Part shown: positions 1 through 9,200 of the stretch, piece after piece
Numbering within the stretch: position 1 is the stretch's first letter
Layout of the letters: the number at the start of each line of letters is the position of its first letter
Assembly (NCBI GenBank): GCA_045046905.1
Contig: JASFYU010000065.1
Coordinates: forward strand, 1-24,630
DNA from: JASFYU01 sp045046905
GTDB lineage: Bacteria; Bacteroidota; Bacteroidia; Flavobacteriales; Flavobacteriaceae
Length of the DNA stretch: 24,630 nt
Reading direction: 5' to 3'
The notes under the pieces: model-generated
Databases searched by the model: none
What the model was told of the DNA's origin: nothing
Seen by the model: the letters and a program-made list of their open reading frames with translations, nothing else
Program-made: the position numbers and the translations under genes

Positions 1-5
1 ATTTT

Positions 6-96
6 ATCAAATTAACCCGTTAGTCTTTCTAAAATTCAGCTTCGAATTGAATAAAAAAGCATCTAAACTGTAAACAAATCTTAGGTCGAACTCAGG
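6..96. repeat. 91-bp dispersed repeat, copy A
   Basis: This stretch aligns without gaps to 21721-21811, in the same orientation, with 83 of 91 positions identical. It starts atcaaattaaccc and ends ggtcgaactcagg in both places. The minus-strand lgt frame runs straight into it and stops inside it, so the repeat, or the end of an element carrying it, replaced the rest of lgt. Only 5 bases precede it here, so the other boundary cannot be judged. It could be the terminus of an insertion sequence; no transposase is visible in the window. Confidence 0.85.
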
Positions 97-237
97 TTTC
101 AAGTAAATACGTTGCACTATGAAATACCCTAAGAACAAGCCTAAAACCCAAAATAAACCGTAATATTTTAGGGGAAAGGAATCGGTTATCCAGAAGATTT
201 CGGGGTCTACATTCCAATAAACGATACCATCTTTCAT
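7..237 (-). pseudogene. lgt: Truncated lgt (prolipoprotein diacylglyceryl transferase), N-terminal stub
   Basis: Lgt attaches diacylglycerol to the lipobox cysteine of prelipoproteins in the inner membrane. The start at 237 gives MKDGIVYWNVDPEIFW, followed by KYYGLFWVLGLFLGYFIVQR, which is the typical Lgt opening (W-DPEIF, then a YYG-containing first membrane segment). After about 50 residues homology ends and the frame reads into the 91-bp repeat at 6-96, stopping at 7-9. A normal Lgt has roughly 260-300 residues, so the substrate-binding and catalytic regions are absent. The start lies 22 bases after the pssA stop, so the two were probably co-transcribed. An upstream in-frame start at 288 would overlap pssA and is less likely. 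The protein cannot be functional; since Lgt matters for lipoproteins, a full copy is expected elsewhere (inference). Confidence 0.75.
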
Positions 238-259
238 ATTCGATTTCAGTATAGGTGTC

Positions 260-1027
260 CTATAATTCTTTCGTGTTTTTTTTATCAATATTGGATACCA
301 AGGAACTCAAAATATAAAACACAATGATGATTGGCACAGCAAGGAATTGTATGGTCACCAAGAGTACCAGACTTACAACAATAAAGATATAACGCAGCGC
401 ATTGTCACCAAAGCTCCAATTCTTGAATTTCAAGGCAAAAAGTTCAATTTTTGAATTCAGCAGGTAACAGCTCAAAAGAGTAAGCCCTATCAAAAACCAC
501 TGATTCAAAATGATCCCATTTAGAATATCATTGTTATGGTACAATAGGATCAATGGCAAAGAAATAATCAACAACGCATTGGCGGGGGTAGGAAGACCTA
601 TAAAAGAAGAAACTTGGTTTTCATCGATATTAAACTTTGCCAATCGATATGCCGAGGCCATGGTTATCAGGAATCCGATAAATGGCAGGGGGGCCACTTT
701 AAGTCCGACCCAAAAGGTAGCATCTGTCGCTTGAGATGACAAATCTACATTCCAACCCCCGGTCATACTCATTGCCAAAAGCTGAAACATTACAATACCC
801 GGCACAAGGCCACTTGTAATAACATCAGCAAGGGAGTCTAACTGCAACCCCAATTCGCTCTTTACATCGAGCATTCGTGCAGCAAGGCCATCGAAAAAAT
901 CAAAAATAATGCCCGAGAACATAAAAAAGGCCGCCAGCTCTAGTTGATTCATTACGGCAAACACGGCGGCAACACAACCGCAGAAAACGTTGAGCAAAGT
1001 AATCAAGTTTGGAATATGTCGCTTCAT
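260..1027 (-). CDS. pssA: CDP-diacylglycerol--serine O-phosphatidyltransferase
   Basis: The enzyme condenses CDP-diacylglycerol with L-serine to phosphatidylserine, the precursor of phosphatidylethanolamine, in the inner membrane. The CDP-alcohol phosphotransferase signature DG-x2-AR-x8-G-x3-D-x3-D is complete near residues 45-70 (DGLAARMLDVKSELGLQLDS, then D). Several hydrophobic segments follow, including TM helices close to the C-terminus. I chose the ATG at 1027 (MKRHIPNLITLLN), because family members begin with a basic PNLITL-type stretch; a longer frame to 1054 adds nine residues without family support. The length of 255 residues is normal for the PssA branch in Bacteroidota. It is divergent from the DUF4105/Lnb gene with about 100 bases between, and followed by the lgt stub. 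Confidence 0.92.
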   Translation of the reverse strand: MKRHIPNLITLLNVFCGCVAAVFAVMNQLELAAFFMFSGIIFDFFDGLAARMLDVKSELGLQLDSLADVITSGLVPGIVMFQLLAMSMTGGWNVDLSSQATDATFWVGLKVAPLPFIGFLITMASAYRLAKFNIDENQVSSFIGLPTPANALLIISLPLILLYHNNDILNGIILNQWFLIGLTLLSCYLLNSKIELFALKFKNWSFGDNALRYIFIVVSLVLLVTIQFLAVPIIIVFYILSSLVSNIDKKNTKEL

Positions 1028-1125
1028 CAAATCAGATTTTCGTAAAAATAACATAATTTTTCGGCAACTATTTTAGTGCCACTTTTTATTCGGATATTTG
1101 TCGAACTAAAATAGGGCCCAAGTAC

Positions 1126-2310
1126 ATGGCATTAAAAAAACTCATTTTACTTTTTTGTTTCAGCTGTTCGTTAATGGGTTTTTCACAAATACCCGAATTA
1201 TCACCCTTGGCTAAAATCAGTGTATTGACATGTGGCCCGGGTGATGAGCTCTATTCCTCTTTTGGGCATAGCGCATTTCGAGTACACGATCCAACATTGG
1301 GTATTGACGTTATATACAATTATGGGGTTTTTGATACCGGCACAAAAAATTTCTACGTCGAATTCTCTAAGGGCCGAATGTATTATCGGCTTGTTCGACA
1401 AAATTTTCAGTCGTATTTGAGAAGTTATAAAATAGAAAATCGATGGGTAAAGGAACAAAAGCTGAACCTATCTCTTGAAGAAAAAAACAACCTCTTTCAG
1501 TTTTTGGAAAACAATAACCTGCCCGAGAACCAAGTATACCGATACGACTATTTTCATAACAATTGTGCCACCAAGATTTGGGACGTTCTCAAGGAAAACT
1601 TTAAAAATAAACTGGTTTTTGATGAAACCTATCTCGAAGAAGAATTTACTTTTCGAGAGTTGGTACATCATAACATAAAAATCAATTCATGGGGAGCTTT
1701 TGGTATAGACCTCGCCCTAGGTTCAGATATTGACAGAAAAGCAAGCCCTAAAGAGCACCTTTATCTTCCTATTTATGTGCTACGGCAATTGAAAGCCGCG
1801 CAATTGAACGGAATCCCAATCGTATCTGAGGAAACTACACTATACAAAGCCGTTCCAAAGGAAGAGAAATCAAGCTTTTTTACCTCTCCCCTATTTTTTA
1901 TGCTCTTGCTTTCGGCCATTATTCTTGGCATTACCTATTCTGATGTTAAAAGAAAAAAGCGAAGTCGCTGGCTTGATTTCGGTATTTTTATCATCACCGG
2001 TCTGGCCGGTACATTGCTATTTTTTCTCTGGTTTATGACCGATCATGTATGGACGGTCGCCAACTATAACATCTTATGGGCGTTTCCTCTAAACCTAATT
2101 TTGGCATTTCTGGTATTGCAAAAATCACTACGCCTTTGGATTTCCTATTACCTCTTAACAATTTTAGGCCTGCTGCTCTTGACCCTACTACTATGGGGCT
2201 TCAAGGTTCAGGCTTTTTCATGGGTATTATCCCCTATATTATTCGCACTGGCCACTAGGTACTATTACATCTGGCTAGTATCTCAAAAAGACAAAAAATT
2301 ACGACTATGA
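1126..2310 (+). CDS. DUF4105 / Lnb-type membrane protein (putative lipoprotein N-acyltransferase)
   Basis: The 394-residue protein has a signal peptide (residues 1-21, ending GFSQ), a periplasmic domain to about 230, and about five membrane segments from 250 to 385. The periplasmic part carries FGHSAFRV (46-53, His48) and HNNCATKIWD (144-153, Cys147), the conserved His and Asn-Cys motifs of the DUF4105 family. Family knowledge: DUF4105 proteins of Bacteroides have been reported as the lipoprotein N-acyltransferase Lnb, which adds the third acyl chain to lipoproteins where no Lnt homologue exists; a thiol mechanism using the conserved Cys fits. Whether this flavobacterial protein has that activity is inferred. 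Its neighbours pssA and the lgt stub on the opposite strand are a phospholipid and a lipoprotein enzyme, which agrees. Its stop overlaps the start of the ABC-F gene (ATGA), implying translational coupling. Confidence 0.8.
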   Translation: MALKKLILLFCFSCSLMGFSQIPELSPLAKISVLTCGPGDELYSSFGHSAFRVHDPTLGIDVIYNYGVFDTGTKNFYVEFSKGRMYYRLVRQNFQSYLRSYKIENRWVKEQKLNLSLEEKNNLFQFLENNNLPENQVYRYDYFHNNCATKIWDVLKENFKNKLVFDETYLEEEFTFRELVHHNIKINSWGAFGIDLALGSDIDRKASPKEHLYLPIYVLRQLKAAQLNGIPIVSEETTLYKAVPKEEKSSFFTSPLFFMLLLSAIILGITYSDVKRKKRSRWLDFGIFIITGLAGTLLFFLWFMTDHVWTVANYNILWAFPLNLILAFLVLQKSLRLWISYYLLTILGLLLLTLLLWGFKVQAFSWVLSPILFALATRYYYIWLVSQKDKKLRL

Positions 2311-4187
2311 ACCTGCTTACAGTAGAAAATATTTCCAAATCCTTTGGTGAATTGGTACTCTTCGAAGGTATATCTTTCGGTATCAATAAATACCAAAAAG
2401 TTGCGCTGATCGCTAAAAACGGAAGTGGTAAAACATCAATTCTCAACATTTTAGCAAGGCAAGATGTGCCCGATACTGGGCAGGTCAACTACCGAAAGGG
2501 GCTCCGTATTTCCTATTTGGAGCAAGAACCTCTTTTAAACCCCGACCTTACAATTGAAGAAACCATTTTCGCTTCTGACAATGAAATACTAGGCGTCATT
2601 CGTGACTACGAAAAAGCATTGGAGAACCCAGAGAATGCCGATGCCTACCAAAAAGCTTTTGAGGCCATGGAACGTTTTAACGCCTGGGATTTTGAAACGC
2701 AGTACAAGCAAATTCTTTTTAAGTTAAAACTAGAAGATCTTCATGTAAAAGTCGGACTCTTATCGGGGGGGCAAAAAAAACGTTTGGCCTTGGCCAATGC
2801 CCTTATAAATCGCCCTGAACTTCTGATTTTAGATGAGCCCACTAACCATCTAGACCTAGAGATGATTGAATGGCTCGAACACTATTTCGCCAAAGAGAAC
2901 ATGACCTTGTTCATGGTCACTCACGATCGCTATTTTCTAGAAAGGGTATGTAATGAAATCATTGAGCTCGACAACGGAAAACTGTATCCGTACAAAGGCA
3001 ATTATTCTTACTATCTAGAAAAGAAAGAGGCGCGTATCGAACAAGAAGCCGTAGAACAACACAAATCGAAACTGCTATTCAAAAAAGAACTCGATTGGAT
3101 GCGAAGGCAGCCCAAGGCGCGTACGACCAAATCAAAGTCTCGTATCGATGATTTTCATACCATCAAAGAAAAAGCCAATCAGCGGCGTAAAGAGCATATA
3201 GTTCAACTTGAAATCAATATGGAACGGGTTGGAAGCAAGATTTTGGAACTTCATAAAATATCAAAATCATATCCGGAAAAACCTATTTTAGATCAATTCG
3301 AATACACCTTTACCAAGGGTGAACGCATAGGTATCATAGGAAAAAACGGTACCGGAAAATCTACCTTCCTCAATATCATTACAGGAGCCGACAAGCCTGA
3401 CCACGGGAAGGTTGTAGTCGGCGAAACCACTAAATTCGGATATTACACGCAAAAGGGAATCGTGATAAAAAAGGGGCAAAAAGTAATCGATGTGATTCGC
3501 GAGTTCGGTGACTTCATTCCCCTGAAAAAAGGAAAACAAATTTCTGCCCAACAATTGCTAGAGCGTTTTCTGTTCGATAGAAAAAAACAGTATGATTTTG
3601 TTGAAAAATTAAGTGGTGGTGAGCGAAAACGTTTGTATCTGTGTACGATTCTTATTCAGAACCCTAATTTCTTGATTTTAGATGAACCTACGAATGATTT
3701 GGACATCGTGACCCTGAACGTACTCGAAAGTTTTTTATTGGATTTCCCGGGCTGCCTTCTAGTGGTTTCACACGACCGGTACTTTATGGATAAGGTCGTG
3801 GACCATCTATTCGTATTTAGAGGAGGTACCCTTATTGAGGATTTTCCGGGCAACTATTCCGACTTTAGAGCGTATGAGGACAGTAATATTATAGCGGACA
3901 GGGCCAAGAAAGAAAAGGGAAACGAAACAAAATTGGTCAAAAATGCATGGAAAAACGAAGAAAAAGCCATAAAACTGTCTTATTTAGAGCAAAAAGAACA
4001 CAAAACACTAGAAAAAGACATTCAAAAGCTAGAGGCTAAAAAAGAGGAATTACAGCATAAATTCGCAGATGCCACCCTTTCAGGGGAAGAGGTCGACAAG
4101 CTATCGGTCGAACTCAAAGAAACCACCAATGCCATTGATTCAAAAACCGAACGCTGGTTCGAACTATCAGCCCAGATCGAAGACTAA
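2307..4187 (+). CDS. ABC-F family ATPase (Uup-like), ribosome-associated
   Basis: A 626-residue soluble protein with two ABC cassettes and no membrane segments. Domain 1 has Walker A AKNGSGKT (36-43), signature LSGGQKKR near 153 and LLILDEPTNHLD near 172. Domain 2 has GKNGTGKS near 346, LSGGERKR near 434 and LILDEPTNDLD near 456. The two are joined by a basic linker around 240-315 (the P-site tRNA interaction motif region), and a charged coiled-coil tail covers about 555-625, as in Uup. ABC-F proteins act on the ribosomal E site rather than in transport. The Uup assignment rests on the C-terminal coiled coil. The ATG overlaps the previous stop by 4 bases. Confidence 0.9.
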   Translation: MNLLTVENISKSFGELVLFEGISFGINKYQKVALIAKNGSGKTSILNILARQDVPDTGQVNYRKGLRISYLEQEPLLNPDLTIEETIFASDNEILGVIRDYEKALENPENADAYQKAFEAMERFNAWDFETQYKQILFKLKLEDLHVKVGLLSGGQKKRLALANALINRPELLILDEPTNHLDLEMIEWLEHYFAKENMTLFMVTHDRYFLERVCNEIIELDNGKLYPYKGNYSYYLEKKEARIEQEAVEQHKSKLLFKKELDWMRRQPKARTTKSKSRIDDFHTIKEKANQRRKEHIVQLEINMERVGSKILELHKISKSYPEKPILDQFEYTFTKGERIGIIGKNGTGKSTFLNIITGADKPDHGKVVVGETTKFGYYTQKGIVIKKGQKVIDVIREFGDFIPLKKGKQISAQQLLERFLFDRKKQYDFVEKLSGGERKRLYLCTILIQNPNFLILDEPTNDLDIVTLNVLESFLLDFPGCLLVVSHDRYFMDKVVDHLFVFRGGTLIEDFPGNYSDFRAYEDSNIIADRAKKEKGNETKLVKNAWKNEEKAIKLSYLEQKEHKTLEKDIQKLEAKKEELQHKFADATLSGEEVDKLSVELKETTNAIDSKTERWFELSAQIED

Positions 4188-4198
4188 TTTAAGTATGA

Positions 4199-4219
4199 AC
4201 AGCGTGAAGTAATCTCTTT
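4199..4219. repeat. Degenerate REP-like motif
   Basis: The stretch acagcgtgaagtaatctcttt resembles 9765-9786 (acagcg, then gtaataatctcttt). It sits just after the ABC-F gene. The same theme appears inside the MITE-like element at 21416-21567 as a gcttcgctttcgtaatgacg arm. It is probably a decayed intergenic palindromic repeat; the similarity is short, so confidence is modest. Confidence 0.35.
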
Positions 4220-4371
4220 TTGAGTTCCTCAAGAGAACCGTTTACTTCTCTCGCTAGCTCTTAGGAGAAGAAAAGACCTAAACTAGCTCAGATGGGCATC
4301 GGAGCATTTCAAAACTCACTTAGTGTGTAAAACGATCGGTTTTGAACAAGCTCCGCAAATTTTAAATAAAA

Positions 4372-4869
4372 GTGCACAAACTAGTAGAACATCTAAAATT
4401 TCTTCTAAACTCCACCAACCAACATGGGGTACACTCCCCTTTTCTATACAATTACGTGACCCAATGCCTATATGCCCGATCAAAATATCATGATGTAAAA
4501 ACAATCGATGTGTTATTGAAAAGCATTCGCTATTTTAAGGTAAAGAACATAGCGCTTTCACCGAAACAAAAAATCATAGAACATACGATTGTAACCGAAT
4601 TCAAATATATTGCATTCGAAAATAAACCCTACGACTTGGTCTATATGGACATTTCCGATTTTGAAGGCACATTTCCTTTGCTATCCAACAAAATACATAA
4701 TGACACGCTACTGCTCTTAAATGATATCTATAAAAATAGGGAAAGTATCAAGCTCTGGAAAACCATCAAAAAAAGAAAAGAGATTACCCTGACCATAGAT
4801 ATGTTCTATTGTGCGGTCGTATTTTTTAGAAAAGAACAAGTCAAAGAACATTTTAAGATTCGAATTTAA
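4372..4869 (+). CDS. Shortened methyltransferase-like protein lacking the SAM-binding loop
   Basis: The frame opens with GTG (in-frame TAA only 9 bases upstream, no ATG available) and encodes 165 residues. The start TNQHGVHSPFLYNYVTQCLY and the end DMFYCAVVFFRKEQVKEHFK match my recollection of a flavobacterial class I SAM-dependent methyltransferase family that is normally about 210-230 residues. Here the region between roughly residues 55 and 80, where the glycine-rich SAM-binding motif should be, is reduced to VKNIALSPKQKIIEHTI with no G-x-G. The core PYDLVYMDISD remains, the acidic strand 4 region. The frame is open, so this is either a catalytically dead derivative retained for another role or an early-stage decaying gene. 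Next downstream is a 46-aa membrane peptide. Confidence 0.7.
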   Translation: MHKLVEHLKFLLNSTNQHGVHSPFLYNYVTQCLYARSKYHDVKTIDVLLKSIRYFKVKNIALSPKQKIIEHTIVTEFKYIAFENKPYDLVYMDISDFEGTFPLLSNKIHNDTLLLLNDIYKNRESIKLWKTIKKRKEITLTIDMFYCAVVFFRKEQVKEHFKIRI

Positions 4870-4903
4870 ATCGGTAATTTTAGCTATTCTATCATCATAA
4901 AAA

Positions 4904-5044
4904 ATGACTCTTAACATTTACTACATATTTGGTGCTGTTTTCATGGTGTATCTAGTAATCCGCATAAGCAACAGAGGAAAATCAAAAGATCGAAAATCTC
5001 GAAGGTTCATGGAAGATTACAAACGAAAAGAAAAAAAAGAATGA
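4904..5044 (+). CDS. Small single-pass membrane peptide (46 aa), unknown function
   Basis: ATG at 4904 opens a 46-residue frame: MTLNIYYIFGAVFMVYLVIR, then a strongly basic tail with SNRGKSKDRKSRRF and ending in KRKEKKE. One hydrophobic helix (about 4-20) followed by a positive cytosolic tail predicts an N-out/C-in single-pass protein by the positive-inside rule. It lies 34 bases after the methyltransferase-like gene and 37 bases before the cobalamin adenosyltransferase, all same strand, so a shared transcript is likely. No function is recognised. Confidence 0.6.
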   Translation: MTLNIYYIFGAVFMVYLVIRISNRGKSKDRKSRRFMEDYKRKEKKE

Positions 5045-5081
5045 CTCCCTGCTCCATGCTTAACAATCATCAGCTCGCCTC

Positions 5082-5660
5082 ATGAGAATATACACCAAGA
5101 CCGGTGACGACGGTACAACGGCATTATTTGGGGGCACTCGGGTCAACAAACACCATATTCGTATCGATTGCTACGGTACTATTGATGAATTAAATTCGTG
5201 GATGGGGTTGATCCGTGACCAAAAAATAGATCTCCATTCGAAAAAAACACTACAATCGATTCAAGACAAACTGTTCACCGTCGGGGCAATTTTGGCCACT
5301 GCCCCAGAAAAAGCTGTTCTTAAAAGCGGAAAAGAGCGTCTGGCTATTCCAAAAATAAGCGATGAGGATATTGAGCTTTTAGAAAAAGAGATTGATGCCA
5401 TGGAAGAAATCTTGCCGCCCATGACACATTTCATACTTCCCGGAGGGCATACGACCGTGTCATACTGTCATATTGCTCGTACGATATGCCGAAGAGCGGA
5501 GCGTCTGGCATCACACTTACACGAAAACGAACCTATTGACATAAGGGTTTTGTCATATATCAATAGGCTTTCTGACTATCTCTTTGTATTGGCACGAAAG
5601 TTGTCAAAGAATCTACAAGCAGAGGAAATAAGATGGATTCCTGAGAGAAAGACCCAATGA
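5082..5660 (+). CDS. ATP:cob(I)alamin adenosyltransferase, PduO type
   Basis: The enzyme transfers the adenosyl group of ATP to cob(I)alamin, producing adenosylcobalamin in the cytoplasm. The 192-residue length fits the PduO/MMAB family. The N-terminal ATP-binding motif is intact (IYTKTGDDGTTALFGGTRVN, residues 3-22), as are the R-x-E/R-type motif RTICRRAERLA (near 131-141) and the C-terminal YINRLSDYLFVLAR. No corrin biosynthesis genes are nearby, so it more likely serves cobalamin salvage for B12-dependent enzymes elsewhere (inference). The gene is usually labelled cob(I)yrinic acid a,c-diamide adenosyltransferase in flavobacteria. Confidence 0.93.
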   Translation: MRIYTKTGDDGTTALFGGTRVNKHHIRIDCYGTIDELNSWMGLIRDQKIDLHSKKTLQSIQDKLFTVGAILATAPEKAVLKSGKERLAIPKISDEDIELLEKEIDAMEEILPPMTHFILPGGHTTVSYCHIARTICRRAERLASHLHENEPIDIRVLSYINRLSDYLFVLARKLSKNLQAEEIRWIPERKTQ

Positions 5661-5738
5661 ATTCCAGATTTCTTCGTTATCAATTTATTAAAGTGAAAAT
5701 AATTGTTGATAAAATAGTTGAATTAATTCAAAAAATAC

Positions 5739-5768
5739 TTGACTATCTACTTTTAAAATTTATTTTTG
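5739..5768 (+). promoter_or_regulatory. Bacteroidota-type promoter of the DUF2795 gene
   Basis: A TTG at 5739-5741 (within CTTGAC) is followed after exactly 19 bases by TATTTTTG at 5761-5768, matching the flavobacterial consensus TTG-N17-23-TAnnTTTG. The start codon at 5795 lies 26 bases downstream, behind an A-rich leader with no Shine-Dalgarno sequence, as is common in this phylum. Confidence 0.8.
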
Positions 5769-5794
5769 CAAAAAAAATTAATTAAATTATTACC

Positions 5795-6019
5795 ATGTAT
5801 TGGACATTAGAACTAGCATCTTATTTAAGTGATGCACCATGGCCGGCCACCAAAGATGAATTAATCGACTATTCCATTCGAACAGGTGCGCCCTTAGAAG
5901 TTGTAGAAAATCTTCAATCTATGGAAGAAGAAGGCGGTGAGGTATATGAATCCATTGGAGAAATATGGCCTGACTACCCGACCGAAGAAGACTACCTCTG
6001 GAACGAGGACGAATATTAA
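5795..6019 (+). CDS. DUF2795 family small acidic protein
   Basis: A 74-residue, strongly acidic protein beginning MYWTLELASYLSDAPWPATK and ending EEDYLWNEDEY. The pattern of an SDAPWPATKDELIDYSxRTG core fits the DUF2795 family (my recollection of flavobacterial examples next to secA). No signal peptide or membrane segment is present. It has its own strong promoter (5739-5768) and a terminator right after it (6041-6068), so it is a monocistronic, probably well expressed gene rather than an operon partner of secA. Function is unknown. Confidence 0.85.
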   Translation: MYWTLELASYLSDAPWPATKDELIDYSIRTGAPLEVVENLQSMEEEGGEVYESIGEIWPDYPTEEDYLWNEDEY

Positions 6020-6040
6020 TACGATTACGTTAATTGAACC

Positions 6041-6068
6041 AAAAAGTCTCTATTGAGGCTTTTTTTTT
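6041..6068 (+). terminator. Rho-independent terminator after DUF2795
   Basis: AAAAAGTCTC (6041-6050), loop TATT, then GAGGCTTTTT pair over 10 bp with a single G-T pair, followed by more Ts to 6068. It lies 21 bases after the stop codon and should isolate this gene from secA. Confidence 0.9.
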
Positions 6069-6236
6069 ATGTAATTTTGACAGGTAATTGTTGTCTTTTC
6101 AGACAAAACACAAACTGGAATACCTTTTGATTGGGCATAAACACTATAATATAGGATTTCAATTACACCGATCAATCTTATGTAAGCTGGCAAGTACATC
6201 TTTACTTTTCCAGTTTTCAATATAAAAATAATATAT

Positions 6237-9200
6237 ATGAGTTTTATCAATTCGGTCCTGAAGGCATTCGTTGGGGACAAGTCTAAAAAAGACGTTAAAG
6301 AATTACAGCCTTTGGTCGACAAAATAAAATCCTTTGAAGGGGCAATGGTAGCATTGAGCCATGACGAACTTCGAAAGAAAACAGTTGATTTCAAAAAAAG
6401 GATATTAGACGATTGTAAAGAGGTAAACGATAAAATAGCCGAACTACAAAGAGAGGTCAAAACCTCTACGGATATTGATAAGAATGAGGATATCTATGCC
6501 GAAATCGACACCTTAAAAGAAGAGGCTTATACCGTTTCAGAGAATACCTTGAATGACATCCTTCCTGAGGCATTTGCGGTAATCAAAGAAACTGCAAGGC
6601 GTTTTGTAGACAACGAAACCATGACGGTAACGGCCTCCGAATATGACCGATTATTATCTGGCGACAAAGAATATGTCACATTGAACGGAGACAGTGCCAT
6701 ATGGAGAAACTCTTGGAATGCGGCAGGAAAAGAAGTCATCTGGGATATGGTGCATTATGACGTGCAACTTATCGGAGGTATTTGTCTACACCAAGGAAAA
6801 ATTGCCGAAATGCACACAGGAGAAGGTAAAACCCTTGTTGCCACTTTGCCCTTGTACCTCAACGCACTCCCAGGCAAGGGTACGCATTTGGTTACGGTAA
6901 ACGACTATTTGGCAAAAAGAGATAGCGCTTGGATGGCACCCATATTTCAATTTCACGGACTATCGGTCGATTGTATAGATTATCACAAACCTAATTCTGA
7001 AGGCCGTAGGGCGGCATACAATGCCGATATCACCTACGGAACCAATAATGAGTTCGGTTTCGATTACCTGCGTGACAATATGGCCCATACACCAAAAGAT
7101 TTGGTACAACGGCCACATCACTACGCCATTGTAGATGAGGTAGATTCGGTATTGGTCGATGATGCCCGTACTCCCTTGATTATTTCAGGTCCCGTACCCG
7201 AAGGTGATCGTCATGAATTCAACGAACTAAAACCCAAGGTCGGCGATATCGTACAAAAACAACGGCAGCATTTGACGGGTGTTTTGGCCGAATGTAAAAA
7301 ATTGATTTCGGAGGGTGATAGCAAAGAAGGTGGTTTTTTACTACTTAGGGTTCATAGAGGGCTACCAAAAAATAAAGCCCTTATCAAATTCTTGAGCGAA
7401 GAAGGAGTAAAGCAATTACTGCAAAAGACTGAAAATTTTTATATGCAGGACAACAATAGGGAAATGCCCAAGGTAGATGAAGACCTGTTGTTCGTAATCG
7501 ATGAAAAAAACAATCAGATTGAGCTTACCGATAAAGGAATCGATTATATCTCAGGGGAACAAAACAGAGATTTCTTCGTAATGCCTGATATTGGTGGTGA
7601 AATCGCCAAAATAGAGCAACAAGGCCTAGATATTGAAAAGGAAGCTGAGCTTAAGGAAGAGCTTTTTAAAGACTTTACCATAAAGAGCGAGCGCATACAT
7701 ACCATGAGCCAATTATTAAAGGCCTATACCCTCTTCGAAAAAGATGTCGAATATGTAGTGATGGAAAATAAAGTAATGATTGTAGACGAGCAGACAGGCC
7801 GTATTATGGATGGGCGACGTTATTCAGACGGTCTGCACCAAGCGATCGAAGCAAAAGAAAATGTAAAAATAGAGGCATTGACCCAAACTTTTGCAACGGT
7901 TACCCTACAGAATTACTTTAGAATGTATAACAAGTTGTCAGGCATGACCGGTACCGCAATTACCGAAGCCGGAGAATTCTGGGAAATCTATAAATTAGAT
8001 GTAATGGAGATTCCTACCAACCGACCCATTGTTCGCGATGATAGAAATGACTTGATCTATAAAACCAAACGCGAAAAATATAACGCTATTATCGATGAAG
8101 TCACCAAACTTTCTGCCGATGGCAGGCCTGTATTGATTGGCACCACCTCTGTAGAGATCTCTGAATTGTTATCTCGAATGTTGGGCATACGAAAAGTAGC
8201 ACATAATGTTTTGAACGCCAAACTTCATAAAAAAGAGGCCGATGTTGTTGCCGAGGCTGGTAAATCTGGAATAGTGACCATAGCGACCAACATGGCAGGT
8301 CGTGGTACAGATATTAAATTAGCCGAAGAAGTAAAAAAAGCTGGGGGTCTAGCCATTGTAGGTACCGAACGGCATGATTCAAGAAGGGTAGATAGGCAAT
8401 TACGTGGCCGCTCAGGACGTCAAGGAGACCCAGGAAGTTCACAGTTCTATGTTTCTTTGGAAGATAATCTGATGCGCCTATTCGGCTCTGACCGAGTCGC
8501 CAAAATGATGGACAGAATGGGCTTGGAAGAGGGCGAAGTTATTCAACATTCAATGATGACAAAATCGATTGAACGCGCTCAGAAAAAAGTAGAGGAAAAC
8601 AATTTCGGGGTACGAAAACGATTGTTGGAATACGATGATGTGATGAATGCCCAACGTGAAGTAGTCTATAAAAGAAGGCGTCACGCGATTCAAGGTGAAC
8701 GCCTAAAAGTAGATATCGCCAATATGGTCTATGACACCTGCGAGATAGTTACCGATACGAACAAAGCGGCCAGCGATTATAAAAATTTCGAATTTGAGCT
8801 TATCAAATACTTTTCCATTACATCTCCGGTGTCGGAAGAGGAGTTTGAAAAAATGAGCGTTCAAGAGGTCTCTAATGCCGTTTATAAATCGGCTTATGAC
8901 TATTACTTGGATAAGATGGAACGCAATGCCCAAACCGCTTTCCCCGTCATTAAAAAGGTTTATGAGGATAATTCTAATACATTCGAGCGTATTGTAGTTC
9001 CTTTTACCGATGGCATTAAAAGTTTAAATGTAGTTACCAACTTAAAAGAAGCCTATGAAAGTGATGGAAAGCAATTGGTAAACGATTTTGAAAAGAATAT
9101 CACCCTAGCCATCATAGATGACGCCTGGAAGACTCATTTACGTAAAATGGACGAACTGAAACAGTCAGTGCAATTGGCCGTACATGAGCAAAAAGACCCA

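Noticed and set aside
1055..1125. Promoter pair between pssA and the DUF4105 gene
   Set aside because: GATATTTG at about 1092 resembles TAnnTTTG but there is no TTG at suitable distance; not strong enough to list.
6050..6460. 136-residue minus-strand frame over the terminator and the start of secA
   Set aside because: It is antisense to secA and the DUF2795 terminator, with low-complexity Ser/Leu composition and no recognisable similarity.
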